A DNA stretch of 64,000 bases from Alteromonas gracilis (GTDB taxonomy: Bacteria; Pseudomonadota; Gammaproteobacteria; Enterobacterales; Alteromonadaceae). The stretch lies in contig NZ_PVNO01000025.1 of NCBI RefSeq assembly GCF_002993325.1, positions 682,001 through 746,000 on the forward strand, written 5' to 3'. The notes beneath the pieces are model-generated. The model made no database searches. It was not told the origin of the DNA and worked only from the letters and a program-made list of their open reading frames with translations. Positions 9,471 through 19,627 of this stretch are shown one piece after another (position 1 is the first letter of the stretch; the number at the start of each line of letters is the position of its first letter). The position numbers and the translations under genes are program-made.

Positions 9471-12233
9471 TTATTCTTTGTGGGGCGGCGGTGCAAGTAC
9501 CTCACGGTTCCCATTATGCCCCTGTGCACTTACGACACCACTCATTTCCATTTGTTCAACAAGTCGCGCAGCGCGATTGTAACCAATTCTAAATTTACGC
9601 TGCACGCTAGAGACACTAGCTCGGCGGGTTTCAGTGACAAAAGCTACAGCTTCGTCATAAAAAGCATCAAACTCCTGATCTTCGCCTTCAGGCTGTTCAC
9701 CAGGAAGTAAAACTTCTGCCGATGCCTCACCATTTAAGATTTCGTCAATGTATTCGGGTTCACCGCGTTTTTGCCAGTCAGCTACTACAGCATGTACTTC
9801 ATGGTCGTCCACAAACGCACCGTGCACTCGGGTAGGCACCGGACTTCCCGGCGGCAGATACAGCATATCTCCCATACCTAACAGAGTTTCAGCGCCCTGT
9901 TGGTCCAAAATGGTTCGTGAATCAATTTTGCTCGATACCTGAAACGCACAACGGGTTGGAATATTCGCTTTAATCAGACCTGTAATAACATCTACAGACG
10001 GACGCTGTGTGGCAAGAATAAGGTGTATGCCCGCAGCACGTGCTTTCTGTGCGATACGTGCAATGAGTTCCTCAACTTTTTTACCCACTATCATCATCAT
10101 GTCGGCAAATTCATCAACAACGACTACAATAGCGGGAAGCTTACCTAAGTCTGGTGCTTCGGCATCCATGCTTTCTTCATTCTTCCAAAGCGGGTCTTTA
10201 ATTGGCGTACCGTTGGCAATAGCCTCTTCAACTTTTGCGTTATAGCCTTTAAGGTTACGAACACCAAGGGCGCTCATAAGTCGATAACGGCGTTCCATTT
10301 CACCCACACACCAACGAAGTGCATTAGCAGCCTCTTTCATGTCTGTAACCACTTCCGACAATAAATGGGGAATGCCTTCATATACAGACAGTTCAAGCAT
10401 TTTAGGGTCAATCATGATCATGCGCACGTCTTCTGGCGTGCTCTTATACAACAAGCTCAGTATCATCACGTTTACGCCCACTGATTTACCTGAACCGGTC
10501 GTACCTGCCACCAATAGATGAGGCATTTTTGCCAGATCAACGACAACGGGTTGCCCTGAGATATCTGCACCCAGCACCATCGTTAACGGCGATTTGTTTG
10601 ATTGGAACGTGTCGCAACTAATCACTTCGCTCAAGCGAACCATTTCTCGCTTTTTATTAGGAAGTTCTAGGCCGATAACTGATTTACCCGGAATAACTTC
10701 AACAACGCGTACTGAGATTGCTGACATAGCGCGGGCCAGGTCTTTTGAAAGGCCAGTAATTTTGCTCACTTTTACACCAGGGGCCAAATCAAGTTCGAAG
10801 CGAGTGATTACTGGGCCGGGATAAACCCCGACGACTGTTGCCTCAATATTAAAATCAGCAAGTTTTTCTTCAACAAGCCGTGAAATCCCTTCAATCTCTT
10901 CAGGAGTGAGCGGGTTTTCGTGCTTATCTGCGCGCTCTAGTAAATCAAAAGATGGCATGGGTGGTAGATTCGGATCCACCTCTTCTGCTCTGGGCTTTAC
11001 TGGTTTTGCTCCTAGCGCAGCGGGAGCGAAATTCTGTGCTTGAGGCTGAAGCGGAGTTGAAATCGATTCTGCTTGCTCTTCTTGCGCTGCATTAGATGTG
11101 CTACTAGCAGAGGATGTTGGCTTTGTGCCTGTTTCATAGGGCAAATCCTCATCAAACTCTTCTAACTCGTCAAAATTAATGTGCGGGCTTTGCTGAGTAG
11201 CCGTCCCTTGCGAATGTTCAGCAAGTGTACTTTCCGCACTTACTTCATCCTCATGAGATTTGCCAAACCCGACTTTATCTTTAACAGAGTCAGCAACAGC
11301 ATTTTTAAAACCTGACAATGAGAATGCAGACTTTTTAGTGTCCTGTGTGTTTTCAGCTTGTTCGTCAATATCACGTTTCGTATCGCTAGTTTTGTCGGGA
11401 GCTGTATTACTCGCTTCGTTATTTGTGTCGTATGTGTAAAACGGAGGCTCGTCGTCTATGTCGCTACTACCGAAGGTTGGCTCACTGCGCTTTACAGCTG
11501 CGGGCTTAGCGTACACTTTCTGTGTGTTAGTGTCTGTTGCTAACGGTTCTGCGCGCATACTTGTAATATCTAACGCTGCGGTTTCGTCACCGTTTTGTTG
11601 AGAGGATTTGTTGGAAAGGGCCAAGCGCGGCATTTCCAACGCTAAAAGGCTCTGCGGAGCAGAAAGTGTTTTACGCCCTAACCAAAGCGTGCCCTCGCCC
11701 AGCCTGTCGATGATGGTTAACCAACTAATACCTGTTAGTAGCGTAAAACCGGTACAGAAAAAGCACAGTAGTAAAAGAATTGTACCTGCCGTATTAAAAT
11801 ACGGCACAAGCGCTGAACTAATAACGTCGCCGACAAAGCCGCCAGCTGAAAAATTGTAAATATCGTCGAAGTTAATACTAGCAATACCCGTTGCGCCTAG
11901 GGCCATCAGCAAACCGCCTATGATGCGCAGCCCGATGGTGAGGTAATCAAACTCGTCCAGCTCTTTGATATGCTGAAACAAAAACCACCCTAAAAAGGCG
12001 GCTCCGAAAGGCAAAAGATAAGCTAAAAAACCAAAAGAAAAGAGCAGAAGATCAGCTACCCACGCTCCGGTTGCTCCAACCCAGTTGTGTACGTCTAATT
12101 GCAACCCAGCCTGACTCCAACCTGGGTCTCCTGGATGAAAAGATGCTAGTGCCAGCAATAAAAAGAAGGCGAAAACACAGGCGATAATCATGCCTGCTTC
12201 CCACACTCGCTGAACCCCTGTTAATCGCGCCAT
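9471..12233 (-). CDS. ftsK: DNA translocase FtsK
   Basis: This 920-residue septal DNA pump couples chromosome segregation, dimer resolution by XerCD and division. Four or five transmembrane helices occupy about residues 15-185. An acidic, low-complexity linker follows (about 200-430), then the alpha/beta motor. Walker A GTTGSGKS lies near residue 575, and the Walker B-like [12 protein letters not shown] follows. The C-terminal winged-helix gamma domain ([24 protein letters not shown]) recognises KOPS sequences. The linker is short compared with the 1329-residue E. coli protein. It is the first gene of an ftsK-lolA-rarA unit. Confidence 0.97.
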   Translation of the reverse strand: MARLTGVQRVWEAGMIIACVFAFFLLLALASFHPGDPGWSQAGLQLDVHNWVGATGAWVADLLLFSFGFLAYLLPFGAAFLGWFLFQHIKELDEFDYLTIGLRIIGGLLMALGATGIASINFDDIYNFSAGGFVGDVISSALVPYFNTAGTILLLLCFFCTGFTLLTGISWLTIIDRLGEGTLWLGRKTLSAPQSLLALEMPRLALSNKSSQQNGDETAALDITSMRAEPLATDTNTQKVYAKPAAVKRSEPTFGSSDIDDEPPFYTYDTNNEASNTAPDKTSDTKRDIDEQAENTQDTKKSAFSLSGFKNAVADSVKDKVGFGKSHEDEVSAESTLAEHSQGTATQQSPHINFDELEEFDEDLPYETGTKPTSSASSTSNAAQEEQAESISTPLQPQAQNFAPAALGAKPVKPRAEEVDPNLPPMPSFDLLERADKHENPLTPEEIEGISRLVEEKLADFNIEATVVGVYPGPVITRFELDLAPGVKVSKITGLSKDLARAMSAISVRVVEVIPGKSVIGLELPNKKREMVRLSEVISCDTFQSNKSPLTMVLGADISGQPVVVDLAKMPHLLVAGTTGSGKSVGVNVMILSLLYKSTPEDVRMIMIDPKMLELSVYEGIPHLLSEVVTDMKEAANALRWCVGEMERRYRLMSALGVRNLKGYNAKVEEAIANGTPIKDPLWKNEESMDAEAPDLGKLPAIVVVVDEFADMMMIVGKKVEELIARIAQKARAAGIHLILATQRPSVDVITGLIKANIPTRCAFQVSSKIDSRTILDQQGAETLLGMGDMLYLPPGSPVPTRVHGAFVDDHEVHAVVADWQKRGEPEYIDEILNGEASAEVLLPGEQPEGEDQEFDAFYDEAVAFVTETRRASVSSVQRKFRIGYNRAARLVEQMEMSGVVSAQGHNGNREVLAPPPHKE

Positions 12234-12522
12234 AACCCTAAAAAACCTTCAAATTCCGTCGCATTTACTACAGCTATTATTATCACATGTTTTGTTACAC
12301 GCTTTTCGCATGAGATATGCGCTAATAGCAGCAAAGAGCTTAGCAAACTCCTTGCAATTCCTAGATAATTTTTATTTTATGCAAGACACTAAAACCGCAA
12401 AAACAACTACTTTCCGGTTCCCTGCCCTACCGTTTGTCACTTCTCTCTTTCCTTTGAAAAGTCTTAAACACTGTATTTTTGCACAGCCTACCATAAAATC
12501 ACTCAATTGAGCCACGCTTTCA

Positions 12523-13008
12523 TTACTTCAAATTAATGCGAAGTGACGATGTACTTTTTACCTCTTCCATCACGACATAGGTACGCGACTCGCTCACTCC
12601 TGGTAATCGTAATAGCGTATCGCCTAACAGTTTTCGGTAACTTCCCATATCCGCTACACGCGCCTTTAACAGAAAATCAAAATCTCCCGATACCAAATGA
12701 CATTCCTGTATATCGTCATGCAGTTTCACCGCAGCAGAAAATTCTGCAAAGATATCGACAGATGTCTTGGTCAAGGTTATCTCTACAAACACCAGCATAG
12801 CGGCACCTAGCTTCTCGGGGTCAACAATGGCGTGATAACCTTTGATATAGCCTTGTGACTCCAGCCTTTTTACTCTCTCTAGGCACGGGCTGGGGCTTAA
12901 ACCTACCTCTTTAGCAAGCTCAACATTCGATATACGCCCGTTTTTCTGGAGTTGTACGAGAATATTCCTGTCTATTCGGTCAAGGTGTTTTGGGGTCTTT
13001 ACCAACAT
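12523..13008 (-). CDS. lrp: Leucine-responsive regulatory protein Lrp
   Basis: A 161-residue global regulator with an N-terminal helix-turn-helix (DRNILVQLQKNGRISNVELAKEVGLSPSPCLERVKRLE, about residues 12-50). The C-terminal RAM/AsnC ligand domain includes VSGDFDFLLKARVADM. It matches Lrp rather than short AsnC-type paralogues and occupies the standard position upstream of ftsK. It is divergent from alanine dehydrogenase, and paired palindromes lie between the two genes, so auto- and cross-regulation is likely. About 290 bp separate it from ftsK; I see no gene there. Confidence 0.94.
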   Translation of the reverse strand: MLVKTPKHLDRIDRNILVQLQKNGRISNVELAKEVGLSPSPCLERVKRLESQGYIKGYHAIVDPEKLGAAMLVFVEITLTKTSVDIFAEFSAAVKLHDDIQECHLVSGDFDFLLKARVADMGSYRKLLGDTLLRLPGVSESRTYVVMEEVKSTSSLRINLK

Positions 13009-13036
13009 ATAATGTATTTCATAACTGAGGATATAC

Positions 13037-13064
13037 AGAATTATATTCTATAAAAGAATATTCT
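13037..13064. promoter_or_regulatory. Paired palindromes between lrp and ald (candidate Lrp sites)
   Basis: AGAATTATATTCT (13037-13049) and AGAATATTCT (13055-13064) are two adjacent AT-rich palindromes sharing AGAAT/ATTCT arms, with starts 18 bp apart. They sit in the divergent intergenic region, about 30 bp from the lrp start. The AT-rich form and location suit Lrp-family operators, but binding is inferred. Confidence 0.45.
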
Positions 13065-13192
13065 TCAGCAGATAGTTCGTTTTTTTATGGCGTATACTCG
13101 CCGAATATCGTGTTGGGCAATGTCACCCACAGCTATAAATTGAAATTCAACCAGAGCCGCATAGAAGCTCACTTTAAAATTGAGGACGATAC

Positions 13193-14326
13193 ATGATAGT
13201 TGGTGTACCAAAAGAAATTAAAAACCATGAGTACCGTGTTGGCTTAACACCTGCAGCGGTAAAAGAATTTGTTACCCATGGCCACAGTGTTTTAGTTGAA
13301 ACTAACGCGGGCGATGCTATTGGTTTCACCGACGATTTGTATATCGAGGCGGGCGCTTCAATTGCAGCTACAGCCGAGCAGGTGTTTGCAGAAGCAGAAA
13401 TGATTGTAAAAGTAAAAGAGCCACAACCTAACGAGTGTAAAATGCTGCGTAAGGGTCAAACGCTTTATACCTACCTACACCTTGCCCCAGACCCCACACA
13501 AACTAAGCTTCTCGTGGAATCAGGTGCAACATGTATTGCATATGAAACCGTAACTGACGAACGTAATGGGCTACCGCTACTTGCACCTATGAGTGAAGTT
13601 GCTGGTCGCATGTCTGTTCAAGCCGGTGCACATTATTTAGAAAAAGCGCACGGCGGTAGCGGCACGCTTCTTGGTGGTGTACCAGGCGTAGCGCCGGGTA
13701 AAGTATTGGTTATCGGTGGTGGTGTTGTGGGTACTAACGCCGCGAAAATGGCACTGGGTCTCGGCGCTGATGTAACCATCTTAGATCGTTCTCTTCCACG
13801 CCTTCGTCAGCTAGACGATATTTTCAACGGTCAGGTAAAAACAGTATACTCAACTGTTGATGCTATTGAGCACTATTCTTCAAAAGCTGATCTTGTTGTT
13901 GGCGCAGTACTTATTCCTGGTGCCGCGGCACCGAAGCTGCTTACTCGCGAACAAATTAAGGCAATGAAACCTGGCTCAGTACTTGTTGACGTTGCGATTG
14001 ACCAAGGTGGCTGTTTTGAAACCTCTAAAGCCACTACTCATCAAGACCCAGTTTACATTGTTGATGATGTGGTACACTACTGTGTTGCGAACATGCCAGG
14101 TGGCGTTGCGCGCACCTCGACAATGGCACTTAACAACGCTACATTGCCATTCGGCTTAGCCCTTGCAAACAAAGGCCCAGCGAAAGCCATGCTTGAAGAC
14201 AAGCACTTGCTTAACGGCCTAAATGTTCACGAGGGTAAAGTAACCTACAAGGCAGTCGTTGATGCACTAGGTGAAGAACTAGGTTTAACGTATACGCCTG
14301 CTGAAGTTGCACTTAAAGGCGAATAA
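13193..14326 (+). CDS. ald: Alanine dehydrogenase
   Basis: A 377-residue NAD-dependent enzyme interconverting L-alanine and pyruvate plus ammonia. The N-terminus [20 protein letters not shown] is the family signature. A Rossmann motif [20 protein letters not shown] lies at about residues 175-195, and the [21 protein letters not shown] segment is typical of the C-terminal part. Length is close to the usual 370-375. It is transcribed divergently from lrp and ends at a strong bidirectional terminator. Lrp-type regulators commonly control ald, which supports regulation by its neighbour. Confidence 0.96.
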   Translation: MIVGVPKEIKNHEYRVGLTPAAVKEFVTHGHSVLVETNAGDAIGFTDDLYIEAGASIAATAEQVFAEAEMIVKVKEPQPNECKMLRKGQTLYTYLHLAPDPTQTKLLVESGATCIAYETVTDERNGLPLLAPMSEVAGRMSVQAGAHYLEKAHGGSGTLLGGVPGVAPGKVLVIGGGVVGTNAAKMALGLGADVTILDRSLPRLRQLDDIFNGQVKTVYSTVDAIEHYSSKADLVVGAVLIPGAAAPKLLTREQIKAMKPGSVLVDVAIDQGGCFETSKATTHQDPVYIVDDVVHYCVANMPGGVARTSTMALNNATLPFGLALANKGPAKAMLEDKHLLNGLNVHEGKVTYKAVVDALGEELGLTYTPAEVALKGE

Positions 14327-14382
14327 GTTAGTTTCAATAGGGTGAGTTGAGGGCAGTACACTTTCCACCCACCCTATCAATA

Positions 14383-14422
14383 AAAAAGCTCGGCATGTGA
14401 TTATCACAGCCGAGCTTTTTTT
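14383..14422. terminator. Bidirectional terminator between ald and pyrF
   Basis: A 12-bp stem (14383-14394 with 14409-14420) is flanked by As on the left and Ts on the right. It serves ald (+) and can also end the pyrF transcript (-). The loop itself contains GTGA and TCAC complementary bases. Confidence 0.9.
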
Positions 14423-14509
14423 GATTTCGCTAGTTCATTTTGCGCTTTAGCCTTTAGAAAACAATGTTAGCTAGCTGAACTACATAAAGGCATTGTGTTG
14501 GTAGTAATA

Positions 14510-15208
14510 TCAACCTTCTAACGAAGCGTTTACCGCTTTTAGCACAGCAATAGGGTCTTCTGCTTTTGTGATAGGTCGCCCCATAACTAAATAGCTCACG
14601 CCCGCTTTCATTGCATCAGGAGGTGTCATAACCCGCTTTTGATCGCCTGCGTCTGCGCCTACTGGGCGAATACCCGGTGTCACTAGAAGAAAGTCGTCGC
14701 TATGTTTCTCACGTAGCGCGCTTGCTTCTTGCGCCGAACAAACAATGCCGTCTAACCCTGCTTTTTCTGTAAGAGCAGCCAGGCGCAAAACTTGTTGCTC
14801 TGGTGTTACACCGCTTACCACATCAGCAAGCTGCGCCTCGTCCATGCTGGTAAGTACGGTAACCGCAATAAGCTTAGTTTGAGGGTTAGTGCTTGTTGCA
14901 ATGGCTTCTTTCGCCGCTTGCATCATTGGCACCCCGCCAGAAGCATGCACGTTTACCATCCATACACCCAGCTCCGCCGCTGCTTTACATGCTTTGGCAA
15001 CCGTATTGGGGATATCGTGAAATTTCAAATCGAGAAAAACATCATAGCCTTTGGCGATAAGCGCCTTCACAAACTCTGGCCCGAATAAGGTGAACATTTC
15101 TTTGCCCACTTTTAGCTTACACAAGCTTGGATCTAGTTTGTCTACAAACGCCAAGGCAGTGTCTTTATTGTCATAATCTAAAGCAACAATAACGCGTGGG
15201 TCATGCAT
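14510..15208 (-). CDS. pyrF: Orotidine 5'-phosphate decarboxylase
   Basis: The 232-residue TIM-barrel enzyme performs the last step of UMP synthesis. The first strand [10 protein letters not shown] and the catalytic [14 protein letters not shown] motif (Asp-Lys-Asp type array) are visible. A C-terminal phosphate-binding segment [15 protein letters not shown] follows. Full length for the bacterial family. It lies 6 bp downstream of lapB on the minus strand; lapA-lapB-pyrF is a common gammaproteobacterial arrangement. Confidence 0.96.
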   Translation of the reverse strand: MHDPRVIVALDYDNKDTALAFVDKLDPSLCKLKVGKEMFTLFGPEFVKALIAKGYDVFLDLKFHDIPNTVAKACKAAAELGVWMVNVHASGGVPMMQAAKEAIATSTNPQTKLIAVTVLTSMDEAQLADVVSGVTPEQQVLRLAALTEKAGLDGIVCSAQEASALREKHSDDFLLVTPGIRPVGADAGDQKRVMTPPDAMKAGVSYLVMGRPITKAEDPIAVLKAVNASLEG

Positions 15209-15214
15209 GTCTTT

Positions 15215-16384
15215 TTATTCTCCGTCTAGCCCTTTAATTGGTTTCACTACGCCCCATTTTTTACAGCTCGGGCAAAGCCAGTATAATTTTCGACCTGAAA
15301 ATCCACAGCTTCCACAGCGGTATTTTGGCCGTTGCAGCATTTGTTTTTCTACTAATTCTTTTAACAGCCGCAGACTATCAGCTGTGGTTTTATCTGTTAG
15401 CTGATCAATATAAAGCCCCATTAGGGTTTTGAAACCCCGCATGGTAGGACGCTTTCTAAGTTGTTCTAACAAATACTCGGCGGCTTGAAGCGTTTCGCCA
15501 CGCTTCATTAAAATATCAACCATAGCCAAGTACGAGGTAGCGCACTCTTGCCAGTGGGCTTCTAAGTTCTTTTGAAAACTGTCCCAGTCATCAGTTTCTT
15601 CGGCTATTTTTTCAAGGCTAGGAACCGCCTCGCTAAACCAATTAATGTCACGTTCTGCGACTTGAGTAAAATAGGCGTTAGCGTCTGTATAGCGCTGCTG
15701 TTCTAAAGCAATATCGCCTAGCATTAACCACGGCCTTACAGCGTGTTCATCTGCATTTACGGCTTTTTGAAGAAGCGTTAACGCTGCACCTTGGCTATCA
15801 TTTTTAAGCTCTACAGCTGCCTGCTCACAATAAAAGTGAGCCAGTCGCTCGCACACGTCATCATTATCACCATGGCACTGGACCATCCGCTCAGCTAACT
15901 CTATGGCGCGCTCCCATTCTTTCGTAGTCTGGTAGATGCTAAATAGTTGTTGTTGTGCAACAAGATAATGCTTTTCGCTGTTAAGCAACTGAAGGAATGC
16001 ATTTTCAGCACGTTCTAAAAAACCTGCTTGTGTATAGTCATGACCAAGCTCTCTGAGGGCGTTCTCACGCTGAGCTGGCTGAAGTTCGTCTCTACTTACT
16101 AAATTCTGATGCACCTTTATCGCACGGTCGATTTCACCGCGATGGCGGAAAAAGCTACCCATTGCGATGTGGGTTTCCACCGTATCGCTATTCACGTTAA
16201 TCATTTTAATTAACGTGTCTACGGCCTTATCAGGCTGATCTGAAAGAAGAAAGTTCAGGCCTTTATAATAATGTTTTGATAGGATACTAGACTGCTTTCG
16301 TTGGGCTTGGCGGACACTATTTCGTCCCATTATCCAGCCATAACCTGCCGCAACAGGCAAAAGAAGAAACAGCAGTTCGAGCAT
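15215..16384 (-). CDS. lapB: Lipopolysaccharide assembly protein B (TPR/rubredoxin-like)
   Basis: A 389-residue inner-membrane-anchored protein that regulates LpxC proteolysis by FtsH and so balances LPS synthesis. One N-terminal hydrophobic helix (LLFLLLPVAAGYGWIMG) is followed by many TPR repeats across about residues 40-340. A C-terminal rubredoxin-like metal site, CGSCGF...CPSCKKWG, closes the protein. The start overlaps the lapA stop (TAATG), so the two are translationally coupled. Confidence 0.95.
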   Translation of the reverse strand: MLELLFLLLPVAAGYGWIMGRNSVRQAQRKQSSILSKHYYKGLNFLLSDQPDKAVDTLIKMINVNSDTVETHIAMGSFFRHRGEIDRAIKVHQNLVSRDELQPAQRENALRELGHDYTQAGFLERAENAFLQLLNSEKHYLVAQQQLFSIYQTTKEWERAIELAERMVQCHGDNDDVCERLAHFYCEQAAVELKNDSQGAALTLLQKAVNADEHAVRPWLMLGDIALEQQRYTDANAYFTQVAERDINWFSEAVPSLEKIAEETDDWDSFQKNLEAHWQECATSYLAMVDILMKRGETLQAAEYLLEQLRKRPTMRGFKTLMGLYIDQLTDKTTADSLRLLKELVEKQMLQRPKYRCGSCGFSGRKLYWLCPSCKKWGVVKPIKGLDGE

Positions 16385-16644
16385 TAGTGTTCTTGTTCCA
16401 AACTCTGTATTTTTGATTGAGCACTCATCAGCTGTACCCTCAATTTAAGCCAGCTTAACAGCATGATAAGAATGCCAACGCCTACGCCGATTGATAAGGT
16501 TATTGCAATGAGGGTCGATAGACGTAAATTAGCTTGAGCTATCAAATAATTTACTGTCACTTGTGCTTCATTTTGCGAGCCAATAACAAACGCAATGGAA
16601 AGCAGCGCCAGAATGATAAGAAACGTTAGGATCCCTTTCAACAC
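16384..16644 (-). CDS. lapA: Lipopolysaccharide assembly protein A
   Basis: An 86-residue DUF1049 protein with two transmembrane segments (about residues 3-20 and 42-65) separated by a short NEAQVTVNYL loop. A charged C-terminal coiled segment ends in QSKIQSLEQEH. LapA partners LapB in controlling LPS assembly. Its stop overlaps the lapB start. Confidence 0.93.
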   Translation of the reverse strand: MLKGILTFLIILALLSIAFVIGSQNEAQVTVNYLIAQANLRLSTLIAITLSIGVGVGILIMLLSWLKLRVQLMSAQSKIQSLEQEH

Positions 16645-16723
16645 TAAACCCTTTTTATTGATTTATTTACAAGAATAGCAAAATGCGAAAAGAGATTACA
16701 CAAAAAGCGTAGCAGAATTGCGT

Positions 16724-19066
16724 TTAAGCAGCCCCTTCTTCCTGCAGTTCTCGTCGTTCTGGTTTAGCGATGAGGTTGTCGATAACTAGATCGTGATGCA
16801 ACGCCGACATGTTAGTAATGAAAATGCAATGCGTATAGCCCGCTTGCATGGTTTCAAGCTTTCCATACATAGCTTTGTCTATTTTAGACAATTGGGCTAA
16901 ACGCTTTTTGGTTAATGGAGTAATAGCGCCATGACACCGAATGGCAGTTACATCTGTAGCACTTAACTGTATTTTCCCATCATCAAGCTGTGACTTGATC
17001 TGGGTTCGCAACTTAGAAAAAAGGAAATCTCGCTCTTTTATATACACCAGCCTGTTATCACTTTTTCTTACACAATGTACTACAAGTGCCTGGTTGGACG
17101 TTTCTTTAAACATACCCTCAAGAATTCGAGACTTTGGCTTTGCTTGGCCTTTGTCAGCAAAGAAACCGTGCAGCGGAATGATATTTTGTGTTCGCGAAAA
17201 CGGATAAAGATCGTCAGATGAATCACTTTGGTAAACGGTTTTCAACCTGTCCAACGTAAATCGGTTCATTACACAAAGTACCGCTAAGGAAGGCATATGG
17301 CGGACGGCAAGTTCCCATATAAAACGGTGCGTTAAACGCTGAATCCGCGCAATATCTCTCATTTTGAAATAGGCCGTGTTTTCTTCAACCATGCTATCAA
17401 CACTAGACCCAACCTTGGCTTTCCTCGTGTCCTCTACTAGACAAAGTCTAGCGACACCGGTACTTGCTTGATAATGAACAAGCTTATACTTCTCGCCTTT
17501 AATTTTTAATTCTGGAACCGATACACGAACTTCTTTTTGTAATTCACTGTTCGGTGCCACAATCAATTTCATGCCGCTGGCGCTTAAATCTGCCACACGA
17601 GCATCGAGAGAAGAGAGTAAACCGACTTTAATTGACGCTGGTTTATCGATGACGTAGCGAGTCTCTGAGCGCCTGTCTAAGTCTTCTTCCATCACATAGT
17701 CAATCCGCCAGTTATTTCCACTGGCCTTGAGCGATTTAGATAGAGGTTTGAAGTCACATTTAGCGGAAAGTGTTAAATTAGTCAGGTAAGAAGAGACATC
17801 TTTGCAATACAACACGTGAGATATCTGAGCCAGTTGTTCGAACTCTTTATTGGCGATATCGTGGATTGCAAAGGCTTTTTGCTTATCTTCTCTGCTTACT
17901 GCATCAAGACGACAATGAGTACATATAAAGTCGCCGCTTTTCGCGAGCAAATAAACCAGCGCATTCAGTTGTTTGAGCGCTAGCAACTGGCGATGGGTTG
18001 CAGTTATTTGGACGTTTCCACTTTTTGTTTTGATGTTTCCCTGGAAAACATACGCCTCATTGTATTTGCGCAATTCCTCTACTAGCGTTACGAAAATGGG
18101 CTTGTCTTGCAGGCTCGCCAATAACTTTTCCGCATTGTTATGCTCTACATTGGCCTTTGTAAAAAGTGCAATGACGGGTTTCAGCGATTTTTTCTCAGGT
18201 GCTAAAAAAACAGGTAACCAAGGGCTATTTTCCAATATTCGGTCACGCTCTAGCTCCTGCATTGCGCGTTCTATTTCTAAATCCCGTTGAAGCGGCTGCT
18301 TGTAGGCCGTTACCGCGACATAACGTTTTAACAATGCGATAAATTCTTTGTCTACATCATTTTTAAAGGTGAACGAGGTTTCATACTTTCCAAGGTGCTT
18401 ATTATACTTAACCGTCTCTAACTCTAGCGTTATCTCAGTAGGTTCTTTAGTGAGACCCTTAACCTCAGGAATGGTGAAAGTTAGCACATCACCGGTAGAT
18501 GCATTAGGGGGCCTTTTTGTCTCAAGGGTTATTTCCCTGTGCGACATCGAACTAATTGAGCAATGCCGCCCTTTTTCAAATTCTGGAGAAGAAATAGTGA
18601 AATTAGGTCGAATGGCTATGTCTTCACCAAAATCAATATCCGTAAATGATTGACTCTCGACATTGAAGGCGTCAACAATTTTCTTAAATTGCTCTTTCTT
18701 TATCTGATTTTGATAGAAGTCCGAGTTCATTACTGACTCAAACACACCTACCGTATACCTGTCTTGATAAAGCGAGGTTTCATTTTTAAGTATCAGTGCG
18801 CCCACTTTATCAAGGCGCATTTGGACCCCGAAATGTTTAAATTTCATCACGGGAAATTGGGCGAACGCTGAGTTATCTGCAGGCGCGTCTGTAAGTGAGG
18901 TCAGCCTTACCACTTCCTCTTTTACTACCTTTCGGACACTGCTTGGAAGGCGCTTCGAAAATTTGTTTATCCCTTCTAACAACTTATTTTGCTGTTCGTA
19001 AGGAATTAAAGCGCGAATTAGCGGCTGGTATTGTTTTATTATTGCTTGTTCATCGCCGGCTGACAT
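16724..19066 (-). CDS. Large PilZ-domain protein (candidate c-di-GMP receptor)
   Basis: A 780-residue soluble protein with one clear PilZ signature: RRSETRY at residues 465-471 and DLSASGMKL at 493-501. This is the RxxxR plus D/NxSxxG pair that binds cyclic di-GMP. Residues 150-250 look like a second, degenerate beta-barrel without the arginines (PilZN/YcgR-N-like; inference). The C-terminal 230 residues match nothing I recognise. No signal peptide or membrane segment is evident. The gene lies between ihfB and lapA, where many relatives have no gene, in the same orientation as both. The output function is unknown. The GGDEF-EAL protein at 36.3-38.7 kb is a possible local source or sink of the ligand. 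Confidence 0.8.
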   Translation of the reverse strand: MSAGDEQAIIKQYQPLIRALIPYEQQNKLLEGINKFSKRLPSSVRKVVKEEVVRLTSLTDAPADNSAFAQFPVMKFKHFGVQMRLDKVGALILKNETSLYQDRYTVGVFESVMNSDFYQNQIKKEQFKKIVDAFNVESQSFTDIDFGEDIAIRPNFTISSPEFEKGRHCSISSMSHREITLETKRPPNASTGDVLTFTIPEVKGLTKEPTEITLELETVKYNKHLGKYETSFTFKNDVDKEFIALLKRYVAVTAYKQPLQRDLEIERAMQELERDRILENSPWLPVFLAPEKKSLKPVIALFTKANVEHNNAEKLLASLQDKPIFVTLVEELRKYNEAYVFQGNIKTKSGNVQITATHRQLLALKQLNALVYLLAKSGDFICTHCRLDAVSREDKQKAFAIHDIANKEFEQLAQISHVLYCKDVSSYLTNLTLSAKCDFKPLSKSLKASGNNWRIDYVMEEDLDRRSETRYVIDKPASIKVGLLSSLDARVADLSASGMKLIVAPNSELQKEVRVSVPELKIKGEKYKLVHYQASTGVARLCLVEDTRKAKVGSSVDSMVEENTAYFKMRDIARIQRLTHRFIWELAVRHMPSLAVLCVMNRFTLDRLKTVYQSDSSDDLYPFSRTQNIIPLHGFFADKGQAKPKSRILEGMFKETSNQALVVHCVRKSDNRLVYIKERDFLFSKLRTQIKSQLDDGKIQLSATDVTAIRCHGAITPLTKKRLAQLSKIDKAMYGKLETMQAGYTHCIFITNMSALHHDLVIDNLIAKPERRELQEEGAA

Positions 19067-19230
19067 TGCTTCATGAATACCGTTTATTGTTATCAGAACA
19101 ATATATAACCCTATTCAACTTGGGGTCAATAGGTATTAAAAATTAAACGTAAGTATATAGACCTAATGGTTTGTCAGTGATACAAAACCCTTCACCTCCA
19201 CCACTTACTCATAAAAAACGAGCAGACACA

Positions 19231-19256
19231 AAAAAGCCGCTTAACAGCGGCTTTTA
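19231..19256 (-). terminator. Terminator of ihfB
   Basis: GCCGC (19236-19240) and GCGGC (19247-19251) form a 5-bp core, extended by A-T pairs, with a T-run on the minus strand. It lies immediately after the ihfB stop. Confidence 0.8.
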
Positions 19257-19263
19257 AATTGCG

Positions 19264-19551
19264 TTATGCGATTGAGGCATCTACCCGTTCGCGAAGTTCT
19301 TTTCCTGGCTTGAAGTGAGGTACATATTTACCATCAAGTTTCACTGTTTCACCCGTTTTAGGGTTTCTACCCACGCGAGGTGCGCGATAGTGAAGAGAAA
19401 AACTACCAAAACCTCTAATTTCAATACGTTCACCCTTTTGGAGGGTTTGCGCCATTTGCTCTAGAAGTTCTTTGATTGCCAGTTCGAGTTCTTTCGCCGG
19501 AATATGACGCGCTTGATCCGCGAGCCGTTCAATTAATTCAGACTTGGTCAT
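19264..19551 (-). CDS. ihfB: Integration host factor subunit beta
   Basis: A 95-residue DNA-bending HU-family protein that pairs with IhfA. The start [12 protein letters not shown] matches IhfB. ATG 19551 has GAGG 9-12 bases upstream, so the six-residue upstream extension is not used. The DNA-binding arms are visible ([22 protein letters not shown], with the intercalating Pro). The rpsA-ihfB order is conserved in gammaproteobacteria. Confidence 0.96.
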   Translation of the reverse strand: MTKSELIERLADQARHIPAKELELAIKELLEQMAQTLQKGERIEIRGFGSFSLHYRAPRVGRNPKTGETVKLDGKYVPHFKPGKELRERVDASIA

Positions 19552-19627
19552 GCTTAACCTCATTGTCAATATTATTGTTTAAACAGCTATCGCGAATTGG
19601 GTGTGCATGTGCACACCCACAAAAGCA

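Noticed and set aside
10009..10245. Plus-strand frames of 60-83 codons across ftsK
   Set aside because: All are antisense to the strongly supported ftsK motor domain.
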